Origin: an uncultured Bacilli bacterium
Lineage (GTDB): Bacteria > Bacillota_I > Bacilli_A > RF39 > UBA660
Length of the DNA: 14,667 bases
Assembly: GCA_949746915.1 (NCBI GenBank)
Contig: CATKEA010000206.1
Location: 1 to 14,667, forward strand
Direction of reading: 5' to 3'
The translations under genes were made by a program, and so were the position numbers. Below, piece after piece: positions 8,459 through 14,667 of this stretch (position 1 is the first letter of the stretch; each line of letters starts with the position of its first letter). Under the pieces are notes generated by a model. The model saw only the letters and a program-made list of their open reading frames with translations. It was not told the DNA's origin and made no database searches.

Positions 8459-8492
8459 TACAAATTTACTTGTTAGTTCAAGTAAATTTGTA
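8459..8492. repeat. Perfect 14-bp inverted repeat upstream of the surface cluster
   Basis: TACAAATTTACTTG (8459-8472) and its exact complement (8479-8492) flank 6 bp. It lies between the end of the phosphoketolase gene and the start of the surface cluster. No T-run follows on either strand, so it is not a typical terminator. It could be a regulator binding site, an RNA-processing hairpin or a weak terminator. Confidence 0.7.
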
Positions 8493-8524
8493 TCGTAAAA
8501 ATATTTGGCAAGGATTTTAATAAT

Positions 8525-10912
8525 TTAGTTATTTTGATTCATGCTACTATCCCATGTCCAATCTTTGATTTCCTTCATATCATCTCCATATTCGTGGATG
8601 TATTCTTTGTGTTCTACTAATTTATCTTTACACCATTGATTTAATATGGCACCTCTGTTTCCCAATTGTGGTAAATACTTAATGGCATCCATAACTAAGT
8701 GATAACGATCTAATTCATTTTGAACACGCATATCAAATGGTGTTGTAATAGTTCCTTCTTCTTTGTATCCATGAACATGTAGATTATCATTCTTTCTTTT
8801 ATATGTTAGTTGATGAATTAATGAAGCATATCCATGGAAAGCAAAAATAATTGGTTTATCTTTAGTAAATAATAAGTTATAATCTTCGTCTATTAAACCA
8901 TGTGGATGTTCTAAATTTGATTGTAAACGCATTAAATCAACAACATTGACAACTCTTATTTTTAGTTCTTTAAAATTATTTCTTAGGATTGAGACTGCTG
9001 CTAATGTTTCTAATGTTGGGGTGTCACCACAGCATGCCATAACAATGTCTGGTTCACTGTTTTGATCATTACTTGCCCAGTCCCATATACCTATACCTTG
9101 AGTGCAATGTTTTATAGCTTGTTTCATGTCTAGCCATTGTGGACGCGGATGTTTACTAGCTACTATTACATTAATATAATTTTTACTTTTTATACAATGA
9201 TCAAAGCATGATAATAAACAGTTGGCATCAGGTGGTAAATACATACGAACAATATCAGCTTTTTTAGTTACTAAATGGGATAAAAATCCTGGATCTTGAT
9301 GTGTGTATCCATTATGGTCTTGTTGCCAAATGTGGCTTGATAAGATGTAATTTAAAGATGATATTGGAGCACGCCAAGATAATTCTTTAGTTACTTTTAA
9401 CCATTTAGCATGTTGGCTTGCCATTGAATCAATTATTCTAGAAAAAGCTTCATAAGTGTGAAAAAATCCATGTCTTCCAGTTAATAAATAACCTTCTAGC
9501 CACCCCTGACAAGCATGTTCTGAAAGATATGAGTCCATTACTCTTCCCTCTGTTGATAAAAACTCATCATTAGCTAATGTCGTGGCATTCCACTGTCTCA
9601 TTGTTGAATCAAACATATAATTTAATCGATTAGATAGTGCCTCATCAGGTCCGAATACTCTAAAATTATTTTTATCATCATTAAGTTTTATTAAATCTCT
9701 TACATAGGCACCTAATTCTTTCATATCTTGAGCAACAGTTTCTCCAGGTGTTGAAACATCAACAGCATATTCTCTAAAATCTGGTGTTCTTAGTTCTTCT
9801 AACAGTTTTCCTCCATTAGTATGAGGATTCATCCCCATTCTTTTGTTGCCAACTGGTGATAATTCTTTAAGTTCTGGTAATAACTTACCTTCTTCATCAA
9901 AAAGTTCTTCTGGATGATAACTTTTTAACCATCTTTCTAATATGGCAATATTTTCAAAAGAGTTTTCTGATATAACAACAGGTACTTGATGTGCTCTAAA
10001 ACTTCCTTCTATTTGTTTTCCTTCTACTTCTTTTGGTCCAGTCCATCCTTTTGGAGTTTTTAAGATAATCATTGGCCAAATTGGTCTTTCTAATTTGCCA
10101 TTTAAATTAGCTTCTTGTTTTATTTTTTTGATTTCTTCAATAGCTTTATCTAAAGTATAGGCCATTAGTTGATGCATTTTTTTAGGCTCATCACCTTCTA
10201 CGATTAATGGATTCCAACCACAACCTTTGAAAAATGCCAATAATTCTTCATTACTAATTCTGGCAAAGATTGTTGGATTAGCAATCTTATAACCATTTAA
10301 ATGTAAAATTGGTAGTACTACTCCATCTGTTTTGGGATTTATAAACTTATTAGAATGCCAACTTGTCGCAAGTGGTCCTGTTTCTGCTTCTCCATCTCCT
10401 ACTACACAAGTAGCTATCAAATTAGGATTATCTAAAACGGCTCCAAAGGCATGAGATAAACTGTATCCTAGTTCTCCACCTTCATTAATTGATCCTGGTG
10501 TTTCTGGAGCTACATGACTTGATATTCCGCCTGGAAAGGAAAATTGTTTAAATAATTTTTGCATTCCTTCTAAATCTTCTGTTATATTTGGATATATCTC
10601 ACTATAACTACCTTCTAAATAAGTGTTTGAAACTATTGCATTTCCCCCATGACCTGGTCCTGATAAATAAATCATTTCTAAATCATATTTTTTGATTACT
10701 CTATTTAAATGGACATATATAAAATTTTGTCCTGGTACTGTTCCCCAATGTCCAACGATATTCTTTTTTATATCACTTCTTTTTAATGGTTCTTTTAATA
10801 ATGGGTTATTTAAAAGATAAAGTTGTCCTACTGATAAATAATTAGCAGCACGAAAATATCTATCGATTTTTTCTAATTCTTCATTTGATAATACATTTTT
10901 ATATTCTTCCAT
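8525..10912 (-). CDS. xfp: Xylulose-5-phosphate/fructose-6-phosphate phosphoketolase
   Basis: This 795-residue protein is the usual length for the family. The thiamine-diphosphate enzyme splits xylulose 5-phosphate (and often fructose 6-phosphate) with phosphate, giving acetyl phosphate plus glyceraldehyde 3-phosphate (or erythrose 4-phosphate). Acetyl phosphate can then yield ATP through acetate kinase. Visible family signatures are [10 protein letters not shown] (55-64), GPGHGG (85-90), [11 protein letters not shown] (131-141), EGGELGY (144-150) and the cofactor/Mg2+ motif GDGEAETGP (172-180). Later come the conserved [15 protein letters not shown] segment and the SKHPRPQW region of the C-terminal half. 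The ATG at 10912 has AAGGAG 7 nt upstream. It is a single-gene unit with its own strong promoter (10936-10964). Whether it prefers C5 or C6 sugar phosphates cannot be read from the sequence. Confidence 0.97.
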   Translation of the reverse strand: MEEYKNVLSNEELEKIDRYFRAANYLSVGQLYLLNNPLLKEPLKRSDIKKNIVGHWGTVPGQNFIYVHLNRVIKKYDLEMIYLSGPGHGGNAIVSNTYLEGSYSEIYPNITEDLEGMQKLFKQFSFPGGISSHVAPETPGSINEGGELGYSLSHAFGAVLDNPNLIATCVVGDGEAETGPLATSWHSNKFINPKTDGVVLPILHLNGYKIANPTIFARISNEELLAFFKGCGWNPLIVEGDEPKKMHQLMAYTLDKAIEEIKKIKQEANLNGKLERPIWPMIILKTPKGWTGPKEVEGKQIEGSFRAHQVPVVISENSFENIAILERWLKSYHPEELFDEEGKLLPELKELSPVGNKRMGMNPHTNGGKLLEELRTPDFREYAVDVSTPGETVAQDMKELGAYVRDLIKLNDDKNNFRVFGPDEALSNRLNYMFDSTMRQWNATTLANDEFLSTEGRVMDSYLSEHACQGWLEGYLLTGRHGFFHTYEAFSRIIDSMASQHAKWLKVTKELSWRAPISSLNYILSSHIWQQDHNGYTHQDPGFLSHLVTKKADIVRMYLPPDANCLLSCFDHCIKSKNYINVIVASKHPRPQWLDMKQAIKHCTQGIGIWDWASNDQNSEPDIVMACCGDTPTLETLAAVSILRNNFKELKIRVVNVVDLMRLQSNLEHPHGLIDEDYNLLFTKDKPIIFAFHGYASLIHQLTYKRKNDNLHVHGYKEEGTITTPFDMRVQNELDRYHLVMDAIKYLPQLGNRGAILNQWCKDKLVEHKEYIHEYGDDMKEIKDWTWDSSMNQNN

Positions 10913-10935
10913 TTTGATTCTCCTTATCTTTTTAT

Positions 10936-10964
10936 ATTATATAATAAATAGATTAAAAGCACAA
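10936..10964 (-). promoter_or_regulatory. Strong sigma-A-type promoter of xfp
   Basis: Minus-strand TTGTGC (10964-10959), a 17-bp spacer and a consensus TATAAT (10941-10936). The leader is only about 17 nt and contains the ribosome-binding site. Confidence 0.7.
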
Positions 10965-10983
10965 TTAAAGAACAAAATTTTAC

Positions 10984-11033
10984 AAAAAAAGAGCCTATTA
11001 ACAAAGGTGGAACTTGTCCATTTTGTCAATAGG
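10984..11033 (-). terminator. Intrinsic terminator overlapping the end of the 278-residue gene
   Basis: CCTATTGACAAA (11033-11022) pairs over 12 bp (one G-U) with TTTGTTAATAGG (11005-10994). An inner TGGA/TCCA stem is possible. CTC and seven T follow. The stop codon TGA is inside the left arm. It isolates the upstream gene from xfp. Confidence 0.85.
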
Positions 11034-11862
11034 TTTGATGTTTTAATATTTTTTGATATTTTTCATTTTTACTACTGATTCTGCTTTGTAGTTCTGTTCT
11101 TTTTAGTGTTGTTGGTATTAATAAAGTTTGAAAAGCATCTTCATATATCTGTAGTCTAATGGAATTTCTTGGTTTATTTAACTCATCTATAGTAATACTT
11201 CTATTATGTTTGTTATTTAGTATTTGTTTATGATATTCTGGAATACTTTGTTTTGGTATTTCTATTTTTAATAGTTCTTCTATTAAATTAGCATCTATTT
11301 TTCTTTCTTTTGATACTATTTCTATTTCATCTGTTACCTTATCATACTTTATCTTTATACTATTTGAATCAGTATTACTATCAATATGAATTTCTATTTT
11401 ACTATGGTCTAAATAAAGTGAAGAAGTATAACTTGAATTATCAAAACTTATATAATTAGTTTGAATATTTTTAGCAAATGTGGAATCTATTAAAGCACTA
11501 GCTCTTATAGTAAAATTATCTTGGTTAACTCCACTAACAACAACGGGAAAAGTTAATTTTTTATTTAAAAAATAATTAGTTCCTGTTTTAGTTCTTAAAT
11601 ATTTTCCTTTTTCTTCTTCATTTATTATAAATCCTAATTTTATTTTTAATTTTTCACATAGACTTCTTTTTTTAGTTGCTATACAATAAAGAGCTATTTC
11701 TCTAGAACTTAGTTTGACTAATTCAAATCTAAAGTCTGATACCTCTTTTTGGTCTACAAAACAAAGTGCTTTGAGATTTTCTAATTTATTTTCACTTTTT
11801 TGATATTCTTTTCTTAGTTCTAATATTAGTTCTTGCAAAGTATAATACTCTACATCATTCAT
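11026..11862 (-). CDS. Uncharacterised 278-residue cytoplasmic protein
   Basis: I do not recognise this family. The N-terminal 75 residues look helical and charged, probably coiled coil in part (ELILELRKEYQKSENKLENL, 11-30), and include C34, C60 and C69. The middle (about 95-195) is rich in Ser, Asn, Thr and alternating hydrophobics, typical of beta structure (KTGTNYFLNKKLTFPVVVSG). The C-terminal 80 residues are basic and helical. No signal peptide, membrane helix, metal motif or nucleotide-binding loop is visible. The ATG at 11862 has AGAGGCG 6 nt upstream. It has its own promoter with a consensus -35 and extended -10, and a strong terminator, so it is an independent, probably well-expressed single-gene unit. 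Confidence 0.8.
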   Translation of the reverse strand: MNDVEYYTLQELILELRKEYQKSENKLENLKALCFVDQKEVSDFRFELVKLSSREIALYCIATKKRSLCEKLKIKLGFIINEEEKGKYLRTKTGTNYFLNKKLTFPVVVSGVNQDNFTIRASALIDSTFAKNIQTNYISFDNSSYTSSLYLDHSKIEIHIDSNTDSNSIKIKYDKVTDEIEIVSKERKIDANLIEELLKIEIPKQSIPEYHKQILNNKHNRSITIDELNKPRNSIRLQIYEDAFQTLLIPTTLKRTELQSRISSKNEKYQKILKHQTY

Positions 11863-11898
11863 ATAGTTCGCCTCTTTATGGATAATTTTGTGATGTTT

Positions 11899-11927
11899 AG
11901 TCTAGCACATATAATAATTTATGTCAA
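11899..11927 (-). promoter_or_regulatory. Promoter of the 278-residue gene with extended -10
   Basis: Minus-strand consensus TTGACA (11927-11922), a 17-bp spacer and TAGACT (11904-11899) preceded by TGC. Confidence 0.7.
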
Positions 11928-11941
11928 TGATCCTTTAATAT

Positions 11942-11966
11942 AAAAAAGAACTGCTTATGCAGCTCT
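11942..11966 (-). terminator. Intrinsic terminator of the zinc-ribbon gene
   Basis: AGAGCTGC-ATAA-GCAGTTCT forms an 8-bp stem (one G-U) with a 4-nt loop followed by a T-run. The TAA stop codon is inside the hairpin. Confidence 0.85.
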
Positions 11967-12146
11967 GTTTTCGTTATCATTATTAAAGTTTCTTTTTTCT
12001 GCCTTTTTCTTATCACGGCATGGTTTACATCTTTTTGGTTCATTTGTAAAACCTTTTTCTGCATAAAATGCTTGATCTCTAGCAGTAAAAACAAACTCTG
12101 CACCACAATCTACACATTTGATTGTTTTGTCAGTATATTCAGCCAT
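11955..12146 (-). CDS. Small zinc-ribbon protein
   Basis: This 63-residue protein has two CxxC knuckles, C11-VD-C14 and C40-KP-C43, spaced for one zinc ion. Between them is the segment FVFTARDQAFYAEKGF, followed by NEPKRCKPCR. It matches the small 'probable zinc-ribbon' family common in Firmicutes, whose role is unknown. The C-terminal tail is Lys/Arg/Asn-rich and may bind nucleic acid. The ATG at 12146 follows a strong AAAGGAGGG site. It has its own near-consensus promoter (12264-12292), a leader of about 110 nt and a terminator that overlaps its stop codon. Confidence 0.9.
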   Translation of the reverse strand: MAEYTDKTIKCVDCGAEFVFTARDQAFYAEKGFTNEPKRCKPCRDKKKAEKRNFNNDNENRAA

Positions 12147-12263
12147 CTTTTTTTCCCTCCTTTTAACACTAATAATTGGAATTAAGAATAACTATTATCT
12201 ATCTGTATTATGGAAAGAAAAAGAGTTAACTATAAGTCCAGTAATGTACTACATCACATTTAG

Positions 12264-12292
12264 ATTATAACACATTGCTATATATTATGCAA
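12264..12292 (-). promoter_or_regulatory. Promoter of the zinc-ribbon gene with extended -10
   Basis: Minus-strand TTGCAT (12292-12287), a 17-bp spacer and consensus TATAAT (12269-12264) preceded by TGT. Confidence 0.7.
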
Positions 12293-12296
12293 GAAA

Positions 12297-12326
12297 TTGT
12301 AGTTTATTCATAAAGGTTCTTATAAT
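12297..12326 (+). promoter_or_regulatory. Candidate promoter of the radical SAM gene, divergent from the zinc-ribbon promoter
   Basis: TTGTAG (12297-12302), an 18-bp spacer and TATAAT (12321-12326). A second candidate, TTGTTA (12372-12377), 17 bp, TATTAT (12395-12400), would start transcription almost at the ribosome-binding site. Confidence 0.5.
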
Positions 12327-12421
12327 ATTTAGGTGAAACAGCAGTATTAAATATAAATTTTGTTATTTATTTTGTTATTTTATCTAAAAAATAGTATTAT
12401 ATATTTTAGGAAGTGAAATTT

Positions 12422-13309
12422 ATGACATGTATGTTATGTCCTAGAAATTGTAATGTTGATAGAGATAAAAATAAGGGAGTATGTCTTGCTTCTAATACTT
12501 TGAAAGTAGCTCGTGCTAGTCTACACTTTTGGGAAGAACCTTGTCTTTCTGGTGATGATGGTAGTGGTACTATCTTTTTTAGTAATTGTAATTTAAAGTG
12601 TGTCTTTTGTCAAAATAAGGATATTAGTTTAGGACATAGCGGAAAAGAAATTACTATTGATAGATTTAGTGAAATATGTATAGAACTACAAAATAAAGGG
12701 GCTTTAAATATTAACTTAGTTACTCCTACACATTATATTAAACAAATAAAAGAAGGACTTATTAAAGCCAAAGAAAAAGGACTTATTATTCCAGTTGTCT
12801 ATAATACTAGTTCATATGAAAATATTATTTCTTTAAAAGAACTTGATGGCTTAATTGATATTTATTTGCCAGATTTAAAATATTATTCTAATTATTATGC
12901 TAATATCTATTCACATGCTCCAGATTATTTTAAGTATGCATCTCTTGCTATTAAAGAGATGTTTAGACAAGTTGGAAAACCTATTTTTAATGATAATGGT
13001 ATTATGATAAAGGGAGTTATTGTAAGACATTTACTTCTTCCAGGACTAGAAGATGATTCTAAGAATGTTCTTAAGTATTTATATGATACTTATCATGATG
13101 ATATTTTTATAAGTATTATGAATCAATATACTCCAGTTACTACTTTCAAGAATCCACTTTTTTTAAATCTAAATAAAAAAATTGATGATTCAGTGTATGA
13201 TGAAATCATCAATTATGCATGTGATCTTGGTATTACAAAAGCCTTTATTCAAGAAGGAGAAACACAAAGTGCTAGTTTTATACCAGAGTTTAACAATGAG
13301 GGAGTTTAG
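12422..13309 (+). CDS. Radical SAM protein, PflX-like (COG1313-type putative pyruvate formate-lyase activating enzyme)
   Basis: I place the start at ATG 12422 (295 residues), 8 nt after AGGAAG; a GTG at 12413 would add three residues but overlaps that site. The radical SAM cluster motif is C56-NLK-C60-VF-C63 (CxxxCxxC), which binds the 4Fe-4S cluster that cleaves S-adenosylmethionine. An N-terminal set, C3, C6, C10 and C21 (CMLCPRNC...GVC), is typical of this subfamily and may bind another metal or cluster. Downstream are NLVTPTHY, NTSSYE and the conserved IDIYLPDLKY and RHLLLPG. Despite its name, PflX proteins are not shown to activate formate-lyase, and no glycyl-radical enzyme lies nearby, so the substrate is unknown. 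It is the only plus-strand gene in the window and overlaps the neighbouring convergent gene by 4 bp. Confidence 0.92.
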   Translation: MTCMLCPRNCNVDRDKNKGVCLASNTLKVARASLHFWEEPCLSGDDGSGTIFFSNCNLKCVFCQNKDISLGHSGKEITIDRFSEICIELQNKGALNINLVTPTHYIKQIKEGLIKAKEKGLIIPVVYNTSSYENIISLKELDGLIDIYLPDLKYYSNYYANIYSHAPDYFKYASLAIKEMFRQVGKPIFNDNGIMIKGVIVRHLLLPGLEDDSKNVLKYLYDTYHDDIFISIMNQYTPVTTFKNPLFLNLNKKIDDSVYDEIINYACDLGITKAFIQEGETQSASFIPEFNNEGV

Positions 13310-13542
13310 TCTTCATTGTTTTCTTTTACTTCTAAAGAATCTCTATATCTTGATAATAGAATTTCAACAATTTGGCAAATAAGGGCAAAAATAATACTTA
13401 AGACTTTTTGTCTACATAAATAATCTATTGCAAGTATCATTGTTAAAAAACCAAGAACAATAATAATAATTCTAAGTTGTTTTCTTAACTTATATCTTTT
13501 TTCTTTTTCTTCGTTTGTTATTTTTTCCATATGTTTGCCCAT
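13306..13542 (-). CDS. Small two-helix membrane protein
   Basis: This 78-residue protein has a charged N-terminus (KITNEEKEKRYKLRKQ), two hydrophobic segments (about residues 24-42 and 46-64) and a charged tail (RYRDSLEVKENNED). An alternative ATG at 13530 would drop four residues; neither start has a clear ribosome-binding site. The gene starts inside the ArsC-like gene, so translation is probably coupled. Its TAA overlaps the TAG of the convergent radical SAM gene. The family is not recognised and the function is unknown. Confidence 0.75.
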   Translation of the reverse strand: MGKHMEKITNEEKEKRYKLRKQLRIIIIVLGFLTMILAIDYLCRQKVLSIIFALICQIVEILLSRYRDSLEVKENNED

Positions 13543-13874
13543 TCTTTTTCTTTAAACCCAATATACATATTATCATCTGTAATAAATAGTGGTCTTTTTA
13601 CTAACATTCCATTCGTTGCTAATAATTTAATTTTTTCGTCATCTGACATCTCTTTTAATTTAGTAGAAAGATTCATTTCACGATAAAGAATACCACTTGT
13701 ATTAAATAATTTTTTTATTTCTAAATGATATTTTTCTATCCAGTTTTTTAGTTCTTGATAGTTAGGATTTTCTTGTTTGATATCCCTTATAGTATATTTT
13801 ATTTGGTTTTTGTCTAAATACTTTTTGGCGTTTTTACAAGTTGAACATTTTTCGTAACATATAAATAAATTCAT
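13518..13874 (-). CDS. ArsC/Spx-family thioredoxin-fold protein (YusI-like)
   Basis: The start at 13874 gives 118 residues, the usual family length; an ATG at 13892 would add six residues that homologs lack. The thioredoxin-like beginning is NLFICYEKCSTCKNAKKYL, with the redox pair C10-ST-C13. Later motifs are FNTSGILYRE (57-66), LLATNGMLVKRP (84-95) and IGFKEKEW (105-112). They match the arsenate-reductase-like YusI/YffB branch of COG1393 better than Spx itself, which has a different C-terminal region. Members are often named arsenate reductase, but that activity is not established here; thiol redox or regulation is equally possible. Its ATG shares one base with the TAA of the upstream gene, so the two are translationally coupled. 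Confidence 0.9.
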   Translation of the reverse strand: MNLFICYEKCSTCKNAKKYLDKNQIKYTIRDIKQENPNYQELKNWIEKYHLEIKKLFNTSGILYREMNLSTKLKEMSDDEKIKLLATNGMLVKRPLFITDDNMYIGFKEKEWANIWKK

Positions 13875-14667
13875 TATTTTACACCATCCCATCTATAATG
13901 TCCGTAGATACCTTTTCTATAAGCCCATACTTCTAGGGCATTTTCTTCTCTTTTTGGCTGACCAGCATTATGGATTAGCCATGGTATTCCACGAATATTT
14001 CTTTTATCAGAAATAATTCCAATGTGAGTATAATTTTTTCCAAAAATGACAATATCACCAGGCATCCATTCTTCTATTTTATTAATATCATTTGTTAAAA
14101 TGGTTGCATGTCTATCAAAATAAACTTTTAAATTTTTAACTCTTCGAAAATCAATATTACTATCCTTTTTCTTAACATATGGATATAAAGCAATATTGTC
14201 TTTGATATCTTCATCAATTAGTTCACGAAGGTTGTATCCAGCTTCTTTAAATGCTCTCCAGATAACATCGGCACAAACACCAATATCATCAGGAGGATAA
14301 CCTGTACTCCAGTAACGACTATCATATTTAGGCTTATTTTTAGCATCTTTTCTGGCACCTAGTAAGATATCAGTATAATCATCTATTTGATCTGAATCAT
14401 AGTCAATTTTACTTTTTAGTTCTTTAATATTAAATTTTTCAGCATAAAAATATTTAGTATTATAATAATATAAAGAAATTACGCAAACGATAATAAAGAT
14501 AATAAAACAGGAAATATTAGTAAACCAAAAACGATTTTTTCTTATCTTATGTCTAAATAATAACATTCCTAAAATACTTCCAAGAAAACCACCTAAAATA
14601 GCTAGTAGAAGTAACATTTTTTCTTGTAATCTGTGCTTTTTTAAGATTGCTAAAGCTTTATCGATAC
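13874..14667 (-). CDS. DUF1294-DUF1287 fusion membrane protein, partial (5' end off the window)
   Basis: The frame is open from 14665, the first complete codon at the right edge, so the true start lies outside the window. The ATG at 14617 is internal: the codons before it read IDKALAILKKHRLQEK and belong to the same domain. Residues 1 to about 45 are the C-terminal part of a DUF1294 (YsdA-like) membrane domain, with the hallmark GG-x-LGS-x-LGM-xx-FRHK. Another membrane helix follows (about 50-67). A DUF1287 domain then covers about 100-260, with GVCADVIWRAF, YPYV, NIDFRRVKNL, PGDIV, THIGIISD, HNAG and GHYRW. Cys131, His214 and a later His/Asn suggest a papain/NlpC-P60-like fold acting outside the membrane. 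Cell-wall hydrolysis is inferred only. It heads an operon with the ArsC-like and small membrane genes. Confidence 0.88.
   Translation of the reverse strand, partial: IDKALAILKKHRLQEKMLLLLAILGGFLGSILGMLLFRHKIRKNRFWFTNISCFIIFIIVCVISLYYYNTKYFYAEKFNIKELKSKIDYDSDQIDDYTDILLGARKDAKNKPKYDSRYWSTGYPPDDIGVCADVIWRAFKEAGYNLRELIDEDIKDNIALYPYVKKKDSNIDFRRVKNLKVYFDRHATILTNDINKIEEWMPGDIVIFGKNYTHIGIISDKRNIRGIPWLIHNAGQPKREENALEVWAYRKGIYGHYRWDGVK

Noticed and set aside
8459..8492. Invertible promoter element
   Set aside because: The arms enclose only 6 bp, far too little for a switchable promoter segment, and no recombinase is nearby.
11924..12106. Second minus-strand open frame overlapping the zinc-ribbon gene
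   Set aside because: The other frame has two CxxC knuckles and a strong ribosome-binding site; this one has neither and runs through the terminator.
13182..13382. Plus-strand open frame at the end of the radical SAM gene
   Set aside because: It is out of frame within a recognised gene and has no ribosome-binding site.

Overview
The window comes from an AT-rich Gram-positive-type bacterium. Codons end mostly in A or T, ribosome-binding sites are AGGAGG-like, and intrinsic terminators have short stems with U-tracts. At least two genes stop at TGA (11028-11026 and 5523-5521), so the Mycoplasma code is excluded. The rpsO-pnp pair, a bifidobacterial/lactobacillar-type phosphoketolase and many membrane-anchored proteins with Ig-like repeats suggest a fermentative, probably gut-dwelling, uncultured Bacilli/Firmicutes lineage. 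This placement is an inference.

All genes except one lie on the minus strand. From left to right: (1) 1-1227 is the 5' part of a large cell-surface gene that runs off the left edge. Its reading frame is broken by a run of nine G (1185-1193), a strong candidate for phase variation. (2) 1359-3847 is the rpsO-pnp operon, with a promoter, a folded leader that may be an S15 autoregulatory site, an internal hairpin and a final terminator. (3) 3984-8426 is a surface-protein cluster: a membrane-anchored LolA-like protein, a 722-residue type IV prepilin-like protein with Ig-like repeats and a six-Cys C-terminal region, and a small anchored PepSY-like protein. It then holds a second, diverged copy of the last two genes, in which the large gene is reduced to its 3' third. 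(4) 8525-10912 is phosphoketolase with its own strong promoter. (5) 11026-12146 holds an unknown 278-residue protein and a small zinc-ribbon protein, each with its own promoter and terminator. (6) 12422-13309 (+) is a PflX-like radical SAM protein. (7) 13306-14667 is an operon of a DUF1294-DUF1287 fusion protein (running off the right edge), an ArsC/Spx-like (YusI-type) thioredoxin-fold protein and a small two-helix membrane protein, with overlapping stops and starts.

How they work together: phosphoketolase supplies acetyl phosphate from pentose/hexose phosphates. rpsO-pnp is a housekeeping translation/RNA-decay operon. The surface genes form the accessory and most unusual part, with a G-tract switch at one end and a decayed tandem duplicate that could be a relic or a silent sequence donor. 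No rRNA, tRNA, insertion sequence or CRISPR array was seen.
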